A DNA stretch of 64,000 nucleotides from Viridibacillus sp050278625 (GTDB lineage Bacteria > Bacillota > Bacilli > Bacillales_A > Planococcaceae). Shown piece after piece: positions 36,293 to 46,660 of the stretch. The position numbers were made by a program, and so were the translations under genes. The stretch spans positions 372,001 to 436,000 of the forward strand of contig NZ_JBNNTI010000001.1 of the NCBI RefSeq assembly GCF_050278625.1, given 5' to 3'. The stretch's first letter is position 1. Each line of letters opens with the position of its first letter. The notes below the pieces were generated by a model. That model did not search any database and was not told the DNA's origin. It saw only the letters and a list, made by a program, of their open reading frames with translations.

Positions 36293-38278
36293 TTATTGCG
36301 ATTTCTTCATTTTTTGTAATTGTTCATAAGTTATAGTTTTATCTATAATTATTTTATCATCACGGACAACGCGATAAATTGCTTTTTGCCCTTCTTCAAT
36401 TTCTAATTGAAGTCGCATTTTCTTTGATTCAGAAATTTTAAACTGATGTTCAACATCAGCAATTGAGTTCTTATGATCTTGGATGTAAATTTTTACTTCT
36501 TGCTCCACGCCCTCTTCTTCAGGTTCGTATGGAATATCAATTGTAGGAATGTATACTTGAACATGTTTTTCTCGCGGTCCTTTTGAAATAACTACATTAA
36601 TTGTAGAGCCGATACTAGCCATATTACCTGCTTGAGGAGTTTGAGAGATAACTTGTCCTTTTGAAACAGTTTCCGAGTAATCCTCTTTTGCAATATGAAC
36701 GTTAAAACCAGAGGATTTTGCATAATTATTTAAAGAAGCTTGATCATATCCTAGTAAATTTGAAACTTGCGACTGCTCTAGACCCTCACTTACAGTAAAA
36801 ACAATAACTGTGTCAGCAGGTACAACAGAATCACCTGCCTCAGGTGTCTGGTCTATAATAGTGCCAGGTGCTTGATCAGAGTGCTTTGTTTTTATTTGGA
36901 TGTCCTCTTTAAATTTATACTTGGATAGTAACTTTTTTACTAGTTCTATGTCACGACCTTTATAATCAATCAATGTTATTTTTTTCTGTCCCAAACTTAT
37001 CATGATATCAATTTCAGAACCTTTTTTCAGCTCTTTTCCAGCAGCAGGATTCGTTGAAATAACATGTCCTTCTTTAATTTCATCAGAAGATTCTTCGGTT
37101 TGTCTTCCTACCTCAAAACCTTTCTCTTCAAGTAAATCAATAACTTTCGCTACCTCTTGTCCAGCAACATCCGGAACTTCCACTTTCTTTTCTTGGAATA
37201 AATTAGGGAATAAGAATAGGGCTAATATAAACAATAAAAGGAAAGTAATTATACCGCTTACAAGTAGCAGTAATTTGCTTTTCTTCGATTTCTTTTTATT
37301 GCTCTTTTTTTCTTTCTTTTTATTATCTTTTACCACTGGCATTGCCTTTGTTTTTTCTATGTCCGCATTTTGAATCATTTGCGACTTTGTAATGGCTGGC
37401 ATTGCTTTTGTCTCATCGTGGTCAACTGGAGGCATAAATTTAGATTCCTGACTTCGATTTTCTTCAAGAACTGTCGATAAATCTTCTTGAAGTTCTTCAA
37501 CAGTAGAATAGCGGTGAGTCGGGTCTTTTGCAGTTGCCTTAAACACGACATTTTCTAAGCTTTGTGGGATAGAGGGTACAATAGCTCTAACAGATGGCGT
37601 TTCAGATTGTAGATGCTTAAGTGCAATCGAAACGGCTGATTCACCCAAAAACGGTAACTTGCCTGTTAATAATTCATATAGCACAATTCCCAAGGCATAA
37701 ATATCCGATTTCTTTGTCGCTGTTCCTCCACGTGCTTGCTCAGGTGACAAATAGTGAACTGTGCCTAAAACCGAATTCGTCTGTGTAAAAGACGTGGCTG
37801 TTAACGCAATAGCGATACCAAAATCTGTAATTTTCACATTACCTTTTTGATCCATTAAAATATTTTGAGGCTTAATATCACGATGAACAATTTGATTTTG
37901 GTGAGCATGTGCAATAGCTGACGTTAATTGCTCCATTATCATGACACACTTCATTGGTGATAATGGTGCAAATTCTTGTATGTATTGCTTTAAAGTTTTG
38001 CCTTCAACGTATTCCATTACTAAATAATGCATATCACCATCTTCACCAACATCATAAATACTCACAATATTAGGGTGTGTAAGACTTGTGGCAGATAGCG
38101 CTTCCCTTTGGAAACGTCGATGAAGCTCCTCCTCATCAGAAAAGCTATATCGTAGCACTTTAATTGCTACATCTCTATCTAAAATCATATCATGTGCAAG
38201 ATAAACATTGGACATACCGCCGCCGCCAATCCATTCAAGAACTTTATAACGGCCACTTAATCTTTTTCCAACAAGCAT
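36293..38278 (-). CDS. prkC: Serine/threonine protein kinase PrkC with PASTA domains
   Basis: PrkC is a membrane kinase that senses muropeptides and influences growth and spore germination. The 661 aa: kinase domain 1-270 with glycine loop GGGGMSNVYLA, Lys40, HRDIKPQN (Asp134) and DFG at 152-154; a basic juxtamembrane stretch; one membrane helix about 336-358; three extracellular PASTA repeats about 365-575, then a C-terminal beta-rich extension. It is three bases after prpC; GGAGGTG at the prpC end is the ribosome site. Confidence 0.96.
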   Translation of the reverse strand: MLVGKRLSGRYKVLEWIGGGGMSNVYLAHDMILDRDVAIKVLRYSFSDEEELHRRFQREALSATSLTHPNIVSIYDVGEDGDMHYLVMEYVEGKTLKQYIQEFAPLSPMKCVMIMEQLTSAIAHAHQNQIVHRDIKPQNILMDQKGNVKITDFGIAIALTATSFTQTNSVLGTVHYLSPEQARGGTATKKSDIYALGIVLYELLTGKLPFLGESAVSIALKHLQSETPSVRAIVPSIPQSLENVVFKATAKDPTHRYSTVEELQEDLSTVLEENRSQESKFMPPVDHDETKAMPAITKSQMIQNADIEKTKAMPVVKDNKKKEKKSNKKKSKKSKLLLLVSGIITFLLLFILALFLFPNLFQEKKVEVPDVAGQEVAKVIDLLEEKGFEVGRQTEESSDEIKEGHVISTNPAAGKELKKGSEIDIMISLGQKKITLIDYKGRDIELVKKLLSKYKFKEDIQIKTKHSDQAPGTIIDQTPEAGDSVVPADTVIVFTVSEGLEQSQVSNLLGYDQASLNNYAKSSGFNVHIAKEDYSETVSKGQVISQTPQAGNMASIGSTINVVISKGPREKHVQVYIPTIDIPYEPEEEGVEQEVKIYIQDHKNSIADVEHQFKISESKKMRLQLEIEEGQKAIYRVVRDDKIIIDKTITYEQLQKMKKSQ

Positions 38279-38280
38279 TC

Positions 38281-39030
38281 TTACACCTCCTTAATATTAT
38301 TTGCAAATAAAATAAGCGAGATATTATCTTCACCGCCATTTTCATTTGCCAGTTGTATCAGTTGTTCACCTTTTTCCTGAATCGGTAGTGGCAGATGAAT
38401 AATTGATTGCATTTCTTGCTTCGTTAATTTATTACTAAGTCCATCCGAACAAACTAATAAATAGGAATCAGCAACGAATTGCACCATATAAAAATCTGGT
38501 GCAATTGTTGCTTCTGTTCCTAAAGATTTAATAATGTAATTTTTCTTAGGATGACTTTCGGCTTCTTCTTCACTAATTTCCCCATTATCGACGAGTACAT
38601 TCACATAAGAATGATCTCTTGTAATAAGTTGCAAATTTGTTTCCGTGCTAAAATACACACGACTATCTCCGACGTGGCAAATGATACATTCGTCAGCATC
38701 AATCAAAACGGCTATTAAAGTTGTTCCCATGCCGTGACAATTTTCGTGTGATAAAGAATATTGATATATCGATGCATTGAGTTCTTGAACAGATGTTAAC
38801 AGCCATTCTTTTTTTAATTCAATTGATTGAAAGGATCCCACATCTGCTTGCAAAAATAACTGTTCAAATCCAGAAACCGCCATACCACTCGCTATATCTC
38901 CAGCATTGTGTCCACCCATACCATCAGCGACAATAGCAAGTTTAAATGCATCTTCGCGTTCAATGAATATAGCTCGGTCCTCATTTACCGTTCTTTTTCT
39001 TCCGATATCACTCGCTACTATATATTCCAC
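38281..39030 (-). CDS. prpC: PP2C-type protein phosphatase PrpC
   Basis: PrpC dephosphorylates PrkC and its substrates. The 249 aa have PP2C metal-binding motifs: VNEDRAIF, VADGMGGHNAGD, GDSRVYF, CSDGLSNK and NGGEDNISL. The start codon is GTG (39028-39030) with GGGGTGA six bases upstream; no ATG is near in frame. It lies 14 bases after rlmN. Confidence 0.95.
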   Translation of the reverse strand: MEYIVASDIGRKRTVNEDRAIFIEREDAFKLAIVADGMGGHNAGDIASGMAVSGFEQLFLQADVGSFQSIELKKEWLLTSVQELNASIYQYSLSHENCHGMGTTLIAVLIDADECIICHVGDSRVYFSTETNLQLITRDHSYVNVLVDNGEISEEEAESHPKKNYIIKSLGTEATIAPDFYMVQFVADSYLLVCSDGLSNKLTKQEMQSIIHLPLPIQEKGEQLIQLANENGGEDNISLILFANNIKEV

Positions 39031-39044
39031 AGCCAGTCACCCCA

Positions 39045-40145
39045 TTAATTCGTCGTTTCTTGCTTTCTCTCCTTCGCACGTAATTGACCACATGCAGCAT
39101 CAATATCTGAACCGTGTTCGCGTCGAATTGTTACATTAATACCATGATTTTTTAACGTTTTTTCAAACGAGAAGATGTCATTTTTTGGTGTTCGCACATA
39201 GTCACGTTCTGGAACATAGTTTACTGGAATCAAGTTCACGTGACATTTAATACCTTTGATTAATTTTGCTAACTCTTCAGCATGTTCTACTTGGTCATTT
39301 ACTCCGCCAAATAGACCATATTCAAAACTAACTCGACGACCAGTTTTCTCGGTGTAATAACGAATGGCTTCAATTAGATCTGGTAATTTATACGCTTTTG
39401 CGATTGGCATTAAACGTTGACGTAATTCTTGGTTAGGTGCGTGTAATGACAAGGCAAAGTTGATTTGTAATTGTTCATCCGCAAATTTATAAATTGAAGG
39501 AATAATACCACTAGTTGAAACTGTGATATGGCGTGCTCCAATGTTCAAACCTTTTTCATGATTGATTACTTTTAAGAAGCTCATCATGGCATCATAGTTG
39601 TCAAACGGTTCGCCGATTCCCATAATAACGACATGACTTACTCGTTCGCCTACTTCATCTAATGCTTTTTGAACGTTGACAACTTGCTCAACAATTTCTC
39701 CTGCTAATAAATGACGTTTTAATCCGCCTAAAGTAGATGCACAGAATGTACATCCAATACGACAACCCACTTGTGTCGTTACACAAACAGAGTTCCCATA
39801 TTCATGGCGCATTAATACAGTTTCAATTGAATAACCGTCTTGTAATTGGAACAAGAATTTAATTGTACCATCTTTAGATTCTTGTTTGATTAAAGTACCT
39901 AATGTACTAAGTTCAAAGTCAGCAGCTAATTTATCGCGTAATTCTTTTGAGAGGTTAGACATTTCATCGAAAGTTGTTACACGTTTTACATATAACCAGT
40001 CAAAAATTTGGCCAGCACGGAACGGTTTTTCACCGTTGTCCTTTAACCAAGTTTGCATTTCTTCCGGTAATAATGAATAAATCGATTGGCGTAATTGTGG
40101 TTTTTCTTTTTTTACTCTTACTGGTTTTTGTATTTCTTGATCCAT
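39045..40145 (-). CDS. rlmN: Dual-specificity 23S rRNA/tRNA (adenine-C2)-methyltransferase RlmN
   Basis: A radical-SAM enzyme methylating A2503 of 23S rRNA and A37 of tRNAs. The 366 aa contain the cluster motif CRIGCTFC with Cys128, Cys132 and Cys135, and the C-terminal catalytic Cys in DAACGQL. The ATG overlaps the rsmB stop (TAATG). Confidence 0.96.
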   Translation of the reverse strand: MDQEIQKPVRVKKEKPQLRQSIYSLLPEEMQTWLKDNGEKPFRAGQIFDWLYVKRVTTFDEMSNLSKELRDKLAADFELSTLGTLIKQESKDGTIKFLFQLQDGYSIETVLMRHEYGNSVCVTTQVGCRIGCTFCASTLGGLKRHLLAGEIVEQVVNVQKALDEVGERVSHVVIMGIGEPFDNYDAMMSFLKVINHEKGLNIGARHITVSTSGIIPSIYKFADEQLQINFALSLHAPNQELRQRLMPIAKAYKLPDLIEAIRYYTEKTGRRVSFEYGLFGGVNDQVEHAEELAKLIKGIKCHVNLIPVNYVPERDYVRTPKNDIFSFEKTLKNHGINVTIRREHGSDIDAACGQLRAKERKQETTN

Positions 40146-41512
40146 TAGTTTGTAAATTCTCCTTTTTTTCTAAAGGCAGCAACGAAAAAGCCATCACTGC
40201 TAAAGTCTTGTGGAAAGACTTGCATCATTCCATTTGTTTGAAGCTCTTTAAGTACGTCTGGCACATTTGGTACAGGTTCAAGCTCCATATCCGGATACTT
40301 CTCTAAAAATGCAGCAACTGTTCCATCATTTTCAATTTTATCAATTGTGCAAGTACTGTAAACCATTTTGCCTTCATTCTTTAATAACTCATAAGCTGAA
40401 TCCAGTAATTGTAATTGTATTGGTTGTAGTGATGCAAAGTCTTCTTCTTTTTTCGTATATTTAATATCCGGTTTACGTCTAATAACCCCTAATCCACTAC
40501 AAGGAGCATCGACTAAAATCCGATCGAATGATTGCTTTTCAAATTGCTTAGTTGCTTTTCGACCATCTAATACTTGTGCGTCAATAATAGTTAGACCTAG
40601 ACGTTCGGCATTACTATTAATAAGTTTTAGTTTATGAGCATGTAAATCGGTAGCGATTAACTCGCCTTCGTTTTTCATTTTCTCAGCAATATGTGTTGTT
40701 TTACCGCCTGGTGCTGCACACATATCTAATACTCTCATGCCTGGTTCTACTTGCAGAGCGTAAGCTGGAATCATAGAGCTTTCATCTTGAATGGTGATTA
40801 GACCATTTTTGTACGATTCTGTTCGTGCAGCTTGACCAGTTAATAAATGCAAAGCTTCCGGTAACACTTTACTTCGTACAACTTCATACTTTTCGCCCCA
40901 TAAACTTTCAAGCGCTTGATCTGTTGTCACTTTAGCTGTGTTCACTCGAATAGTTTGTTGTGGTGGTAGATTATTTTCAAACAGCATATCAGATGATTTT
41001 TCAACGCCGTAAGCTTCAACATAACGTCGTACTAACCAAATTGGATGACTTGTTTCTATAGAAAGTCGTTCAACCGGATCTTTAATATCGGTCGTATCTC
41101 GAATGCCGTCACGTAGGATCGAACGTAAAATACCGTTTACTGTTTTAGAGACACCTTGGTGGCGTGCTCGATGTTTAGCAATTTCAACAGCTTCATTTAC
41201 TGCTGCATGATCCGGAATTTTCGACAAGTTTGCAATTTGATATAAAGACAAGCGTAATAACCATCTCACCCAATCATCCAATTTCCCGCGAACAAATGGC
41301 TCTAAATAATAATCTAAAGTCATTTTATATTGAAGTGTTCCGTAAGTAAGTTCCGTCAAAAGGGCACGGTCTTTCGGTTTAATATTATATTTTTCAATTG
41401 TTTGATGAAGAAGTAAATTACTATATGCTTGCTGTTTATCTACTGCAAGAAGGATAGTTAATGCTGCGTCACGAACATTACCATCCCAAATTTTAACTTT
41501 CTTTTTTGTCAT
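40145..41512 (-). CDS. rsmB: 16S rRNA (cytosine-967-C5)-methyltransferase RsmB
   Basis: The 455 aa combine an N-terminal NusB-like domain (about 1-140) with a SAM methyltransferase domain: LDMCAAPGGKTTHIAEKM, DAPCSGLGVIRRKPD and YSTCTIDKIEND, the latter two carrying the catalytic cysteine pair. The start overlaps fmt by four bases (ATGA). Confidence 0.95.
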   Translation of the reverse strand: MTKKKVKIWDGNVRDAALTILLAVDKQQAYSNLLLHQTIEKYNIKPKDRALLTELTYGTLQYKMTLDYYLEPFVRGKLDDWVRWLLRLSLYQIANLSKIPDHAAVNEAVEIAKHRARHQGVSKTVNGILRSILRDGIRDTTDIKDPVERLSIETSHPIWLVRRYVEAYGVEKSSDMLFENNLPPQQTIRVNTAKVTTDQALESLWGEKYEVVRSKVLPEALHLLTGQAARTESYKNGLITIQDESSMIPAYALQVEPGMRVLDMCAAPGGKTTHIAEKMKNEGELIATDLHAHKLKLINSNAERLGLTIIDAQVLDGRKATKQFEKQSFDRILVDAPCSGLGVIRRKPDIKYTKKEEDFASLQPIQLQLLDSAYELLKNEGKMVYSTCTIDKIENDGTVAAFLEKYPDMELEPVPNVPDVLKELQTNGMMQVFPQDFSSDGFFVAAFRKKGEFTN

Positions 41513-42450
41513 TCAAAACGGTCCCCAATCTGTAATTTTGACCCGGTACCTCTTAAGTAATCCATCGCAGTCATACGCTTTTTGCCAGCTGGTTGTAAAT
41601 CTAAAATATTTATTGCTTCTCCGTTACCTGTTGCTACTGTAAAATATTCTCTATCAATAGCAATGACAGTCCCAGGTACTTCGCTATGTTTTTTATCGGA
41701 CTTTTGTGCCCACCAAATTTTCACATTATCGCCATTTAATTTCGTGTATGCTACTGGCCATGGATGCAAACCTCGTACTTGGTTATATATATCTGTACTG
41801 TTTTGCTGCCAATTAACTAGCTCTTGATCACGTGAAATATTATGAGCAAAAGTCACTTTTGTTTCATCTTGTGGGATACGACTATTAGTGCCCTCGATAA
41901 TAGATGGTAACGTTTCTTTTAATAAGTCTCTACCAATAATACTTAATTTATCAAATAATAGACCTGTATAATCTTGTTCTTCTATTGTAAGCTCTGCTTG
42001 TGAAATAATATCACCTGCATCAAGTTTAACTGCCATATACATTATCGTAACACCTGTTTTTTCTTGCCCATCGATTAAGCATTGGTGAATAGGTGCTCCA
42101 CCGCGATATGCTGGTAGTAATGATGCATGCACATTCACACAACCAAGTCTAGGTGTATCTAATAATTCCTTAGGTAAAATTTGACCAAAAGCTGCTGTAA
42201 CAATTAAATCTGGATTTAAACCTATGATTTCTTGCAACTCATCAGAACCACGAAGTTTTTCTGGTTGAATTACTGGTAATCCTAAACGAACAGCTTCTTC
42301 TTTGACAGGTGGTGGTGTTAACACACGTTTACGACCAACAGGACGATCTGGTTGTGTAACTACCGCTTTAATATTATAGCCTTCTTCATGCAGCATACGT
42401 AAAACTGGTACCGAAAAGGCAGGTGTCCCCATAAATACAATGGAAATCAT
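41509..42450 (-). CDS. fmt: Methionyl-tRNA formyltransferase
   Basis: Fmt formylates initiator Met-tRNA using 10-formyl-THF. The 313 aa have the hydrolase-like domain with Asn106, His108 in NVHASLLPAYRGGAP and Asp144 in LDAGDI, and a C-terminal OB-like domain. It overlaps def by four bases, pairing formylation and deformylation. Confidence 0.97.
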   Translation of the reverse strand: MISIVFMGTPAFSVPVLRMLHEEGYNIKAVVTQPDRPVGRKRVLTPPPVKEEAVRLGLPVIQPEKLRGSDELQEIIGLNPDLIVTAAFGQILPKELLDTPRLGCVNVHASLLPAYRGGAPIHQCLIDGQEKTGVTIMYMAVKLDAGDIISQAELTIEEQDYTGLLFDKLSIIGRDLLKETLPSIIEGTNSRIPQDETKVTFAHNISRDQELVNWQQNSTDIYNQVRGLHPWPVAYTKLNGDNVKIWWAQKSDKKHSEVPGTVIAIDREYFTVATGNGEAINILDLQPAGKKRMTAMDYLRGTGSKLQIGDRFE

Positions 42451-42947
42451 TCCTGTTCCTCCTCTTCTTCCGCCATTTCATCTAATTCTTCAAGCGTATA
42501 AACACGAGTAATTTTCTTATCAAATAACACACCAAATAAATGGTCAATTTCATGTTGAATTACACGAGCATCGAAACCTGCTGCTTCGACTTCATACCAT
42601 TCTCCATTACGGTCTTGTGCTTTTATATGAACATAATCAGGACGCTCTACATCACCATAAAGTTCAGGGAAACTTAAACAACCTTCAATTTCTATAGCTG
42701 AACCGTCCGTTGTTAAAATAGTAGGATTAATGATTTCAAGAATGGCTCTTTCCTCCCCCATTTCTACAATGGCTGCTTGAATGCTTTTATTCACTTGAGG
42801 TGCTGCAATACCTACTCCATCATGCTCAAGCATTGTATCATACATATCATCAAGTAACTGTGCTAACTCTGCATCAAATTTAGTTACAGGTGCCGCTTTA
42901 GCTTCTAACACTTTTGCTGGGTTTTTTATAATTTCTAATACTGCCAT
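42447..42947 (-). CDS. def: Peptide deformylase
   Basis: Def removes N-formyl groups from nascent proteins. The 166 aa contain GVGIAAPQ, EGCLS (Cys90) and QHEIDH (His132, Glu133, His136), the metal site. A Glu-rich tail ends the protein. GAGGG precedes the ATG, 26 bases after priA. Confidence 0.97.
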   Translation of the reverse strand: MAVLEIIKNPAKVLEAKAAPVTKFDAELAQLLDDMYDTMLEHDGVGIAAPQVNKSIQAAIVEMGEERAILEIINPTILTTDGSAIEIEGCLSFPELYGDVERPDYVHIKAQDRNGEWYEVEAAGFDARVIQHEIDHLFGVLFDKKITRVYTLEELDEMAEEEEEQE

Positions 42948-42973
42948 AATGCCCTCTTTTCTTGCGATTATAT

Positions 42974-45382
42974 CTAAATGGATGAAGGATCTAAATCGAC
43001 GGTTAATTGAATACCTTTTTTCACCCAGTCTGTTCGATACATGCGAATTAATTGTTGTAATGTAGCCGTTAAATTAGGCTCTTTTTTATATTTTATCAAA
43101 CATTGATAACGATATCTATTTTGCACCCGACTGATAGACGCTGCTGTCGGACCAATAATACCAACATTTTGTGATAGTTGCATTCGTAACCAATCCACTG
43201 CCTTACCTGTATATTCTGCTGCCATTAGTACATCTTCATGCGTCACTTGAATAAGTACAACGAAATAATACGGTGGATAGGCGAAACGCTGTCTTATATG
43301 CATTTCCTGCACATAAAACGGCTCATAATCTTGTTCTTTTGAAAGTTCGATTGCATAATGCTCAGGTGTATATGTTTGGATAAATACTTCTCCAGGCTTT
43401 TCATGGCGCCCTGCACGACCACTTACTTGTGTAAGTAATTGAAATGTACGCTCAGCAGCTCGAAAATCCGGTAAATTTAATGAAGTATCTGCACTCAAAA
43501 CACCAACCAACGTAATATTCGGGAAATCAAGCCCTTTAGCAATCATCTGTGTTCCTAGTAGAATATCAGCTTCCCCTCGACCATAGGAATCTAATATACG
43601 CTCATGCGAACCCTTTTGTCTCGTTGTATCTACGTCCATTCGAAGTACTCTTGCTTCAGGAAAGAGTTTATATATTTCACTTTCAATCTTTTGCGTTCCG
43701 GTACCGAAAAAACGGATATGTTCACTTTGACATTCAGGGCATTCATGTGGCACTTGTTCTTCATAGCCGCAATAATGACATTTCAGTTTTTCTTGGGAAC
43801 GATGATAGGTCATGGAAATATCACAGTTTTTACATTGCACAACGGTACCACAATCTCTGCATAATACAAAAGAAGAAAAGCCTCTACGATTGAGGAATAA
43901 TACCATCTGCTCTTTTTTTTCAAGTCGCATACGCATTGCTTCGGCTAATTCCTCTGAAAACATTGAGCGATTCCCTTTTTTCAATTGTTCACGCATATCG
44001 ATAATTTCAACTGTTGGTAAGGATTGCTGCATTGCACGTTTTTTCAGTGTTAATAATGTATATACTTTCTTCTTTGCTCTAGCAAAAGATTCTAAAGAAG
44101 GCGTTGCACTACCTAATATGACAGGACAATGATGGTATTCACTACGCCAAATAGCTACATCTCTTGCATGGTAACGTGGTGAATCCTCTTGCTTATATGT
44201 CGATTCATGCTCTTCATCTAATATGAATAGGCCAACATTTGTGAAGGGAGCAAAAACAGCAGATCGAGCACCTACTACCACCTTTACTTCTCCTCTTTGA
44301 ATCTTTCGCCATTCATCATATTTTTCGCCTTTAGATAGTCCACTATGCAGAACAGCAACTTGTTCCCCAAAACGCGAACGAAATCGCTCTGACATTTGAG
44401 GTGTTAAAGATATTTCCGGTACTAGCACAATCGCTTCCTTCCCTTTTTCAAGGGTACTTTGAATAGCCTGTAAATACACTTCTGTTTTCCCACTACCTGT
44501 AATACCATGTAGCAAAAAAGTTGTAGGTAGTTTATGTCTCATCGCTGCTAATATTTGCTGTAATGCCACTTCTTGTTCATCAGTTAGTGGAAGTGGCTTC
44601 GTTTTCACTGCATCCTTTGTAAATGGGTCACGGTATACCTCTTCTTGAATATACGTTGCAGCACCTTTTTCAATGATTGCACTAAGAACGGCAGTTGTAA
44701 TATTAAGTGTTTGGCAAAGTTCTTCCGGTACAAAAATAGCACTTTGATGATCCACCATCCATTCAGCGACCATAACTTGTTTTTTTGCTCTTTTTGGAAT
44801 ATCAACTGCAATTTGTTGCAATTTCTCTTTATCATCCAAAATTTGAATCTTACGAACAGCCTTTACTTGACCTTGCTGTTTAACGACTGTTTTTATTTGG
44901 ACAGTTCCTTGTCCAATACAGTATTTCAGTGACCTTAGAAATCCAGCAATTTCTACTTTCTTATATGGGATTGATGTCTTATTACCAAAAAGGTTTTGTA
45001 ATTCAGCTGGCAGGTCTCCTAAAGAGCCTGTGAGATGAATGGTTTTTTCATATTTCGCTCGTAATGCCGAGGGTAACATAACTTGTAATGCATCAATTTC
45101 AAAGCATAAAGTGTGGTTTGTCATCCACTGGGCAAGCTGTAGCATTTCACCTGTTAAAACAGGTTCAATATCGAGTAACTGAGATAGTGGTTTTAATTTT
45201 TCTAGTGGGACATCCGTTTCTTCCTTTAAAGCAGTGATGAAACCAAGCACATTGCGAGGACCGAATGGCACTTTCACACGGCATCCAGCTTCAACAAGCG
45301 CTTGCCATTCATAGGGAACAGCGTAGTCAAACGGTCGATCCACTGGATATGCCGCTACGTCTACGATGACTTGTGCTATCAT
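42974..45382 (-). CDS. priA: Primosomal helicase PriA
   Basis: PriA reloads the replisome at stalled forks. The 802 aa: N-terminal 3'-end-binding domain (VDRPFDYAVP), helicase core with ITGSGKTEVYLQAI and DEEHESTYK, two zinc-binding cysteine clusters (CRDCGTVVQCKNC; CHYCGYEE...CPEC) inserted in the helicase, and VSGRAGR near the end of the core. It overlaps coaBC by four bases. Confidence 0.97.
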   Translation of the reverse strand: MIAQVIVDVAAYPVDRPFDYAVPYEWQALVEAGCRVKVPFGPRNVLGFITALKEETDVPLEKLKPLSQLLDIEPVLTGEMLQLAQWMTNHTLCFEIDALQVMLPSALRAKYEKTIHLTGSLGDLPAELQNLFGNKTSIPYKKVEIAGFLRSLKYCIGQGTVQIKTVVKQQGQVKAVRKIQILDDKEKLQQIAVDIPKRAKKQVMVAEWMVDHQSAIFVPEELCQTLNITTAVLSAIIEKGAATYIQEEVYRDPFTKDAVKTKPLPLTDEQEVALQQILAAMRHKLPTTFLLHGITGSGKTEVYLQAIQSTLEKGKEAIVLVPEISLTPQMSERFRSRFGEQVAVLHSGLSKGEKYDEWRKIQRGEVKVVVGARSAVFAPFTNVGLFILDEEHESTYKQEDSPRYHARDVAIWRSEYHHCPVILGSATPSLESFARAKKKVYTLLTLKKRAMQQSLPTVEIIDMREQLKKGNRSMFSEELAEAMRMRLEKKEQMVLFLNRRGFSSFVLCRDCGTVVQCKNCDISMTYHRSQEKLKCHYCGYEEQVPHECPECQSEHIRFFGTGTQKIESEIYKLFPEARVLRMDVDTTRQKGSHERILDSYGRGEADILLGTQMIAKGLDFPNITLVGVLSADTSLNLPDFRAAERTFQLLTQVSGRAGRHEKPGEVFIQTYTPEHYAIELSKEQDYEPFYVQEMHIRQRFAYPPYYFVVLIQVTHEDVLMAAEYTGKAVDWLRMQLSQNVGIIGPTAASISRVQNRYRYQCLIKYKKEPNLTATLQQLIRMYRTDWVKKGIQLTVDLDPSSI

Positions 45383-46584
45383 ATTGAATTTTCTTCCCTA
45401 GCTAAAATGGTTTTAAATAATTCAAGTGCCAACTCTTTTTTCGGAAGATGAACGAATGTTTTTTCGAAATCATTTTGACCAACGAGTGTAACCGTATTTG
45501 TGTCAGTACCAAAACCTGCTCCATCTTGCGTTACATCATTAGCAACAATATAATTTGCATTTTTCTTTTCTAGTTTGCCTTTTGCATATTTTAATACGTC
45601 ATTGGTTTCCGCAGCAAAACCAATTAGTAGTTGATCTTTTTTATGTTCCCCTAATGTCAGTAAAATATCAGTTGTGCGCTCTAAATCAATAGTTGCATTA
45701 CCTGGCTGTTTTTTCATTTTTTGCATATGTGCTGTTTTCGGACGATAATCCGCTACCGCTGCTGTTTTTACAACAATATTGGCGTCATCATATTCAACTA
45801 ACATAGCTCGGAGCATGTCCTCAGCACTTTCCACATGTACTACTCGCACACCAGCTGGAGGCTCTATTGCTACCACACCAGATACAAGCACTGTTTCAGC
45901 ACCTAGTTCATGTGCTGCTGCAGCCATGGCGTAACCCATTTTTCCAGTTGAGAAATTGGTCAAATAACGTACAGGGTCAATTCTTTCACGTGTAGGCCCT
46001 GCAGAAATAACAACTTTCTTTCCTTTTAAAAGCCCACTTTTAGATTTGAAAAAACTTGCGGCTAATGCTGTAATTTTCTCGGGTTCTTCTAAACGACCTT
46101 TGCCAACATATCCGCAGGCTAAAAAGCCCTCAGATGGTTCTATAAACTCATAGCCATCTTCAGCTAACTGGGCAATATTGCGTTTAACTGCTAGATTGTC
46201 ATACATATGAACATTCATTGCCGGTGCAATCCACACTTTTGCAGTTGTTGCTAATAATGTTGTTGTTACCATTTCATCTGCAATGCCATTGGCAAGCTTT
46301 CCAATTACATTTGCAGTTGCGGGCGCTACGATGATTAGATCCGCCCAATCTGCTAAATCGATATGAGCAATGACACTTGAATCTTTTTCATCAAAAGTGT
46401 CTGTATAAACATCATTTTTAGACATTACTTGAAAGCTTAAAGGTGTTACAAAACGTGTTGCAGATTCAGTCATCATTACTTTAACATTTGCACCAGCTTG
46501 AGATAGTTTACTAACTAATGCTACTGCTTTGTAGACGGCAATTCCGCCCGAAACACAAAGTAAAATGTTTTTATTTGCAAGCAT
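45379..46584 (-). CDS. coaBC: Bifunctional phosphopantothenate-cysteine ligase / decarboxylase CoaBC
   Basis: CoaBC performs two steps of coenzyme A synthesis. The 401 aa: N-terminal FMN-binding decarboxylase (LLCVSGGIAVYKAV; APAMNVHMYDN) and C-terminal ligase (VVISAGPTRERIDPVRYLTN; KMKKQPGNATIDLE). ATG 46584 is used instead of the upstream ATG at 46617: AAGGAAG lies six bases before it and homologues start here. A 14-bp hairpin lies upstream after rpoZ. Confidence 0.95.
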   Translation of the reverse strand: MLANKNILLCVSGGIAVYKAVALVSKLSQAGANVKVMMTESATRFVTPLSFQVMSKNDVYTDTFDEKDSSVIAHIDLADWADLIIVAPATANVIGKLANGIADEMVTTTLLATTAKVWIAPAMNVHMYDNLAVKRNIAQLAEDGYEFIEPSEGFLACGYVGKGRLEEPEKITALAASFFKSKSGLLKGKKVVISAGPTRERIDPVRYLTNFSTGKMGYAMAAAAHELGAETVLVSGVVAIEPPAGVRVVHVESAEDMLRAMLVEYDDANIVVKTAAVADYRPKTAHMQKMKKQPGNATIDLERTTDILLTLGEHKKDQLLIGFAAETNDVLKYAKGKLEKKNANYIVANDVTQDGAGFGTDTNTVTLVGQNDFEKTFVHLPKKELALELFKTILAREENSI

Positions 46585-46609
46585 TTTTTTCTTCCTTTCA
46601 AAACGACAA

Positions 46610-46642
46610 GCTCCCAAAGAAATGTTAAATTTCCTCAGGAGC
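46610..46642 (-). repeat. Hairpin between rpoZ and coaBC
   Basis: GCTCCTGAGGAAAT and ATTTCTTTGGGAGC pair over 14 positions (three G-U) with loop TTAAC. No T-run follows, so it is more likely an mRNA-processing or stability element inside the operon than a terminator. Confidence 0.5.
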
Positions 46643-46660
46643 CTCTACGTTGTCATGTCA

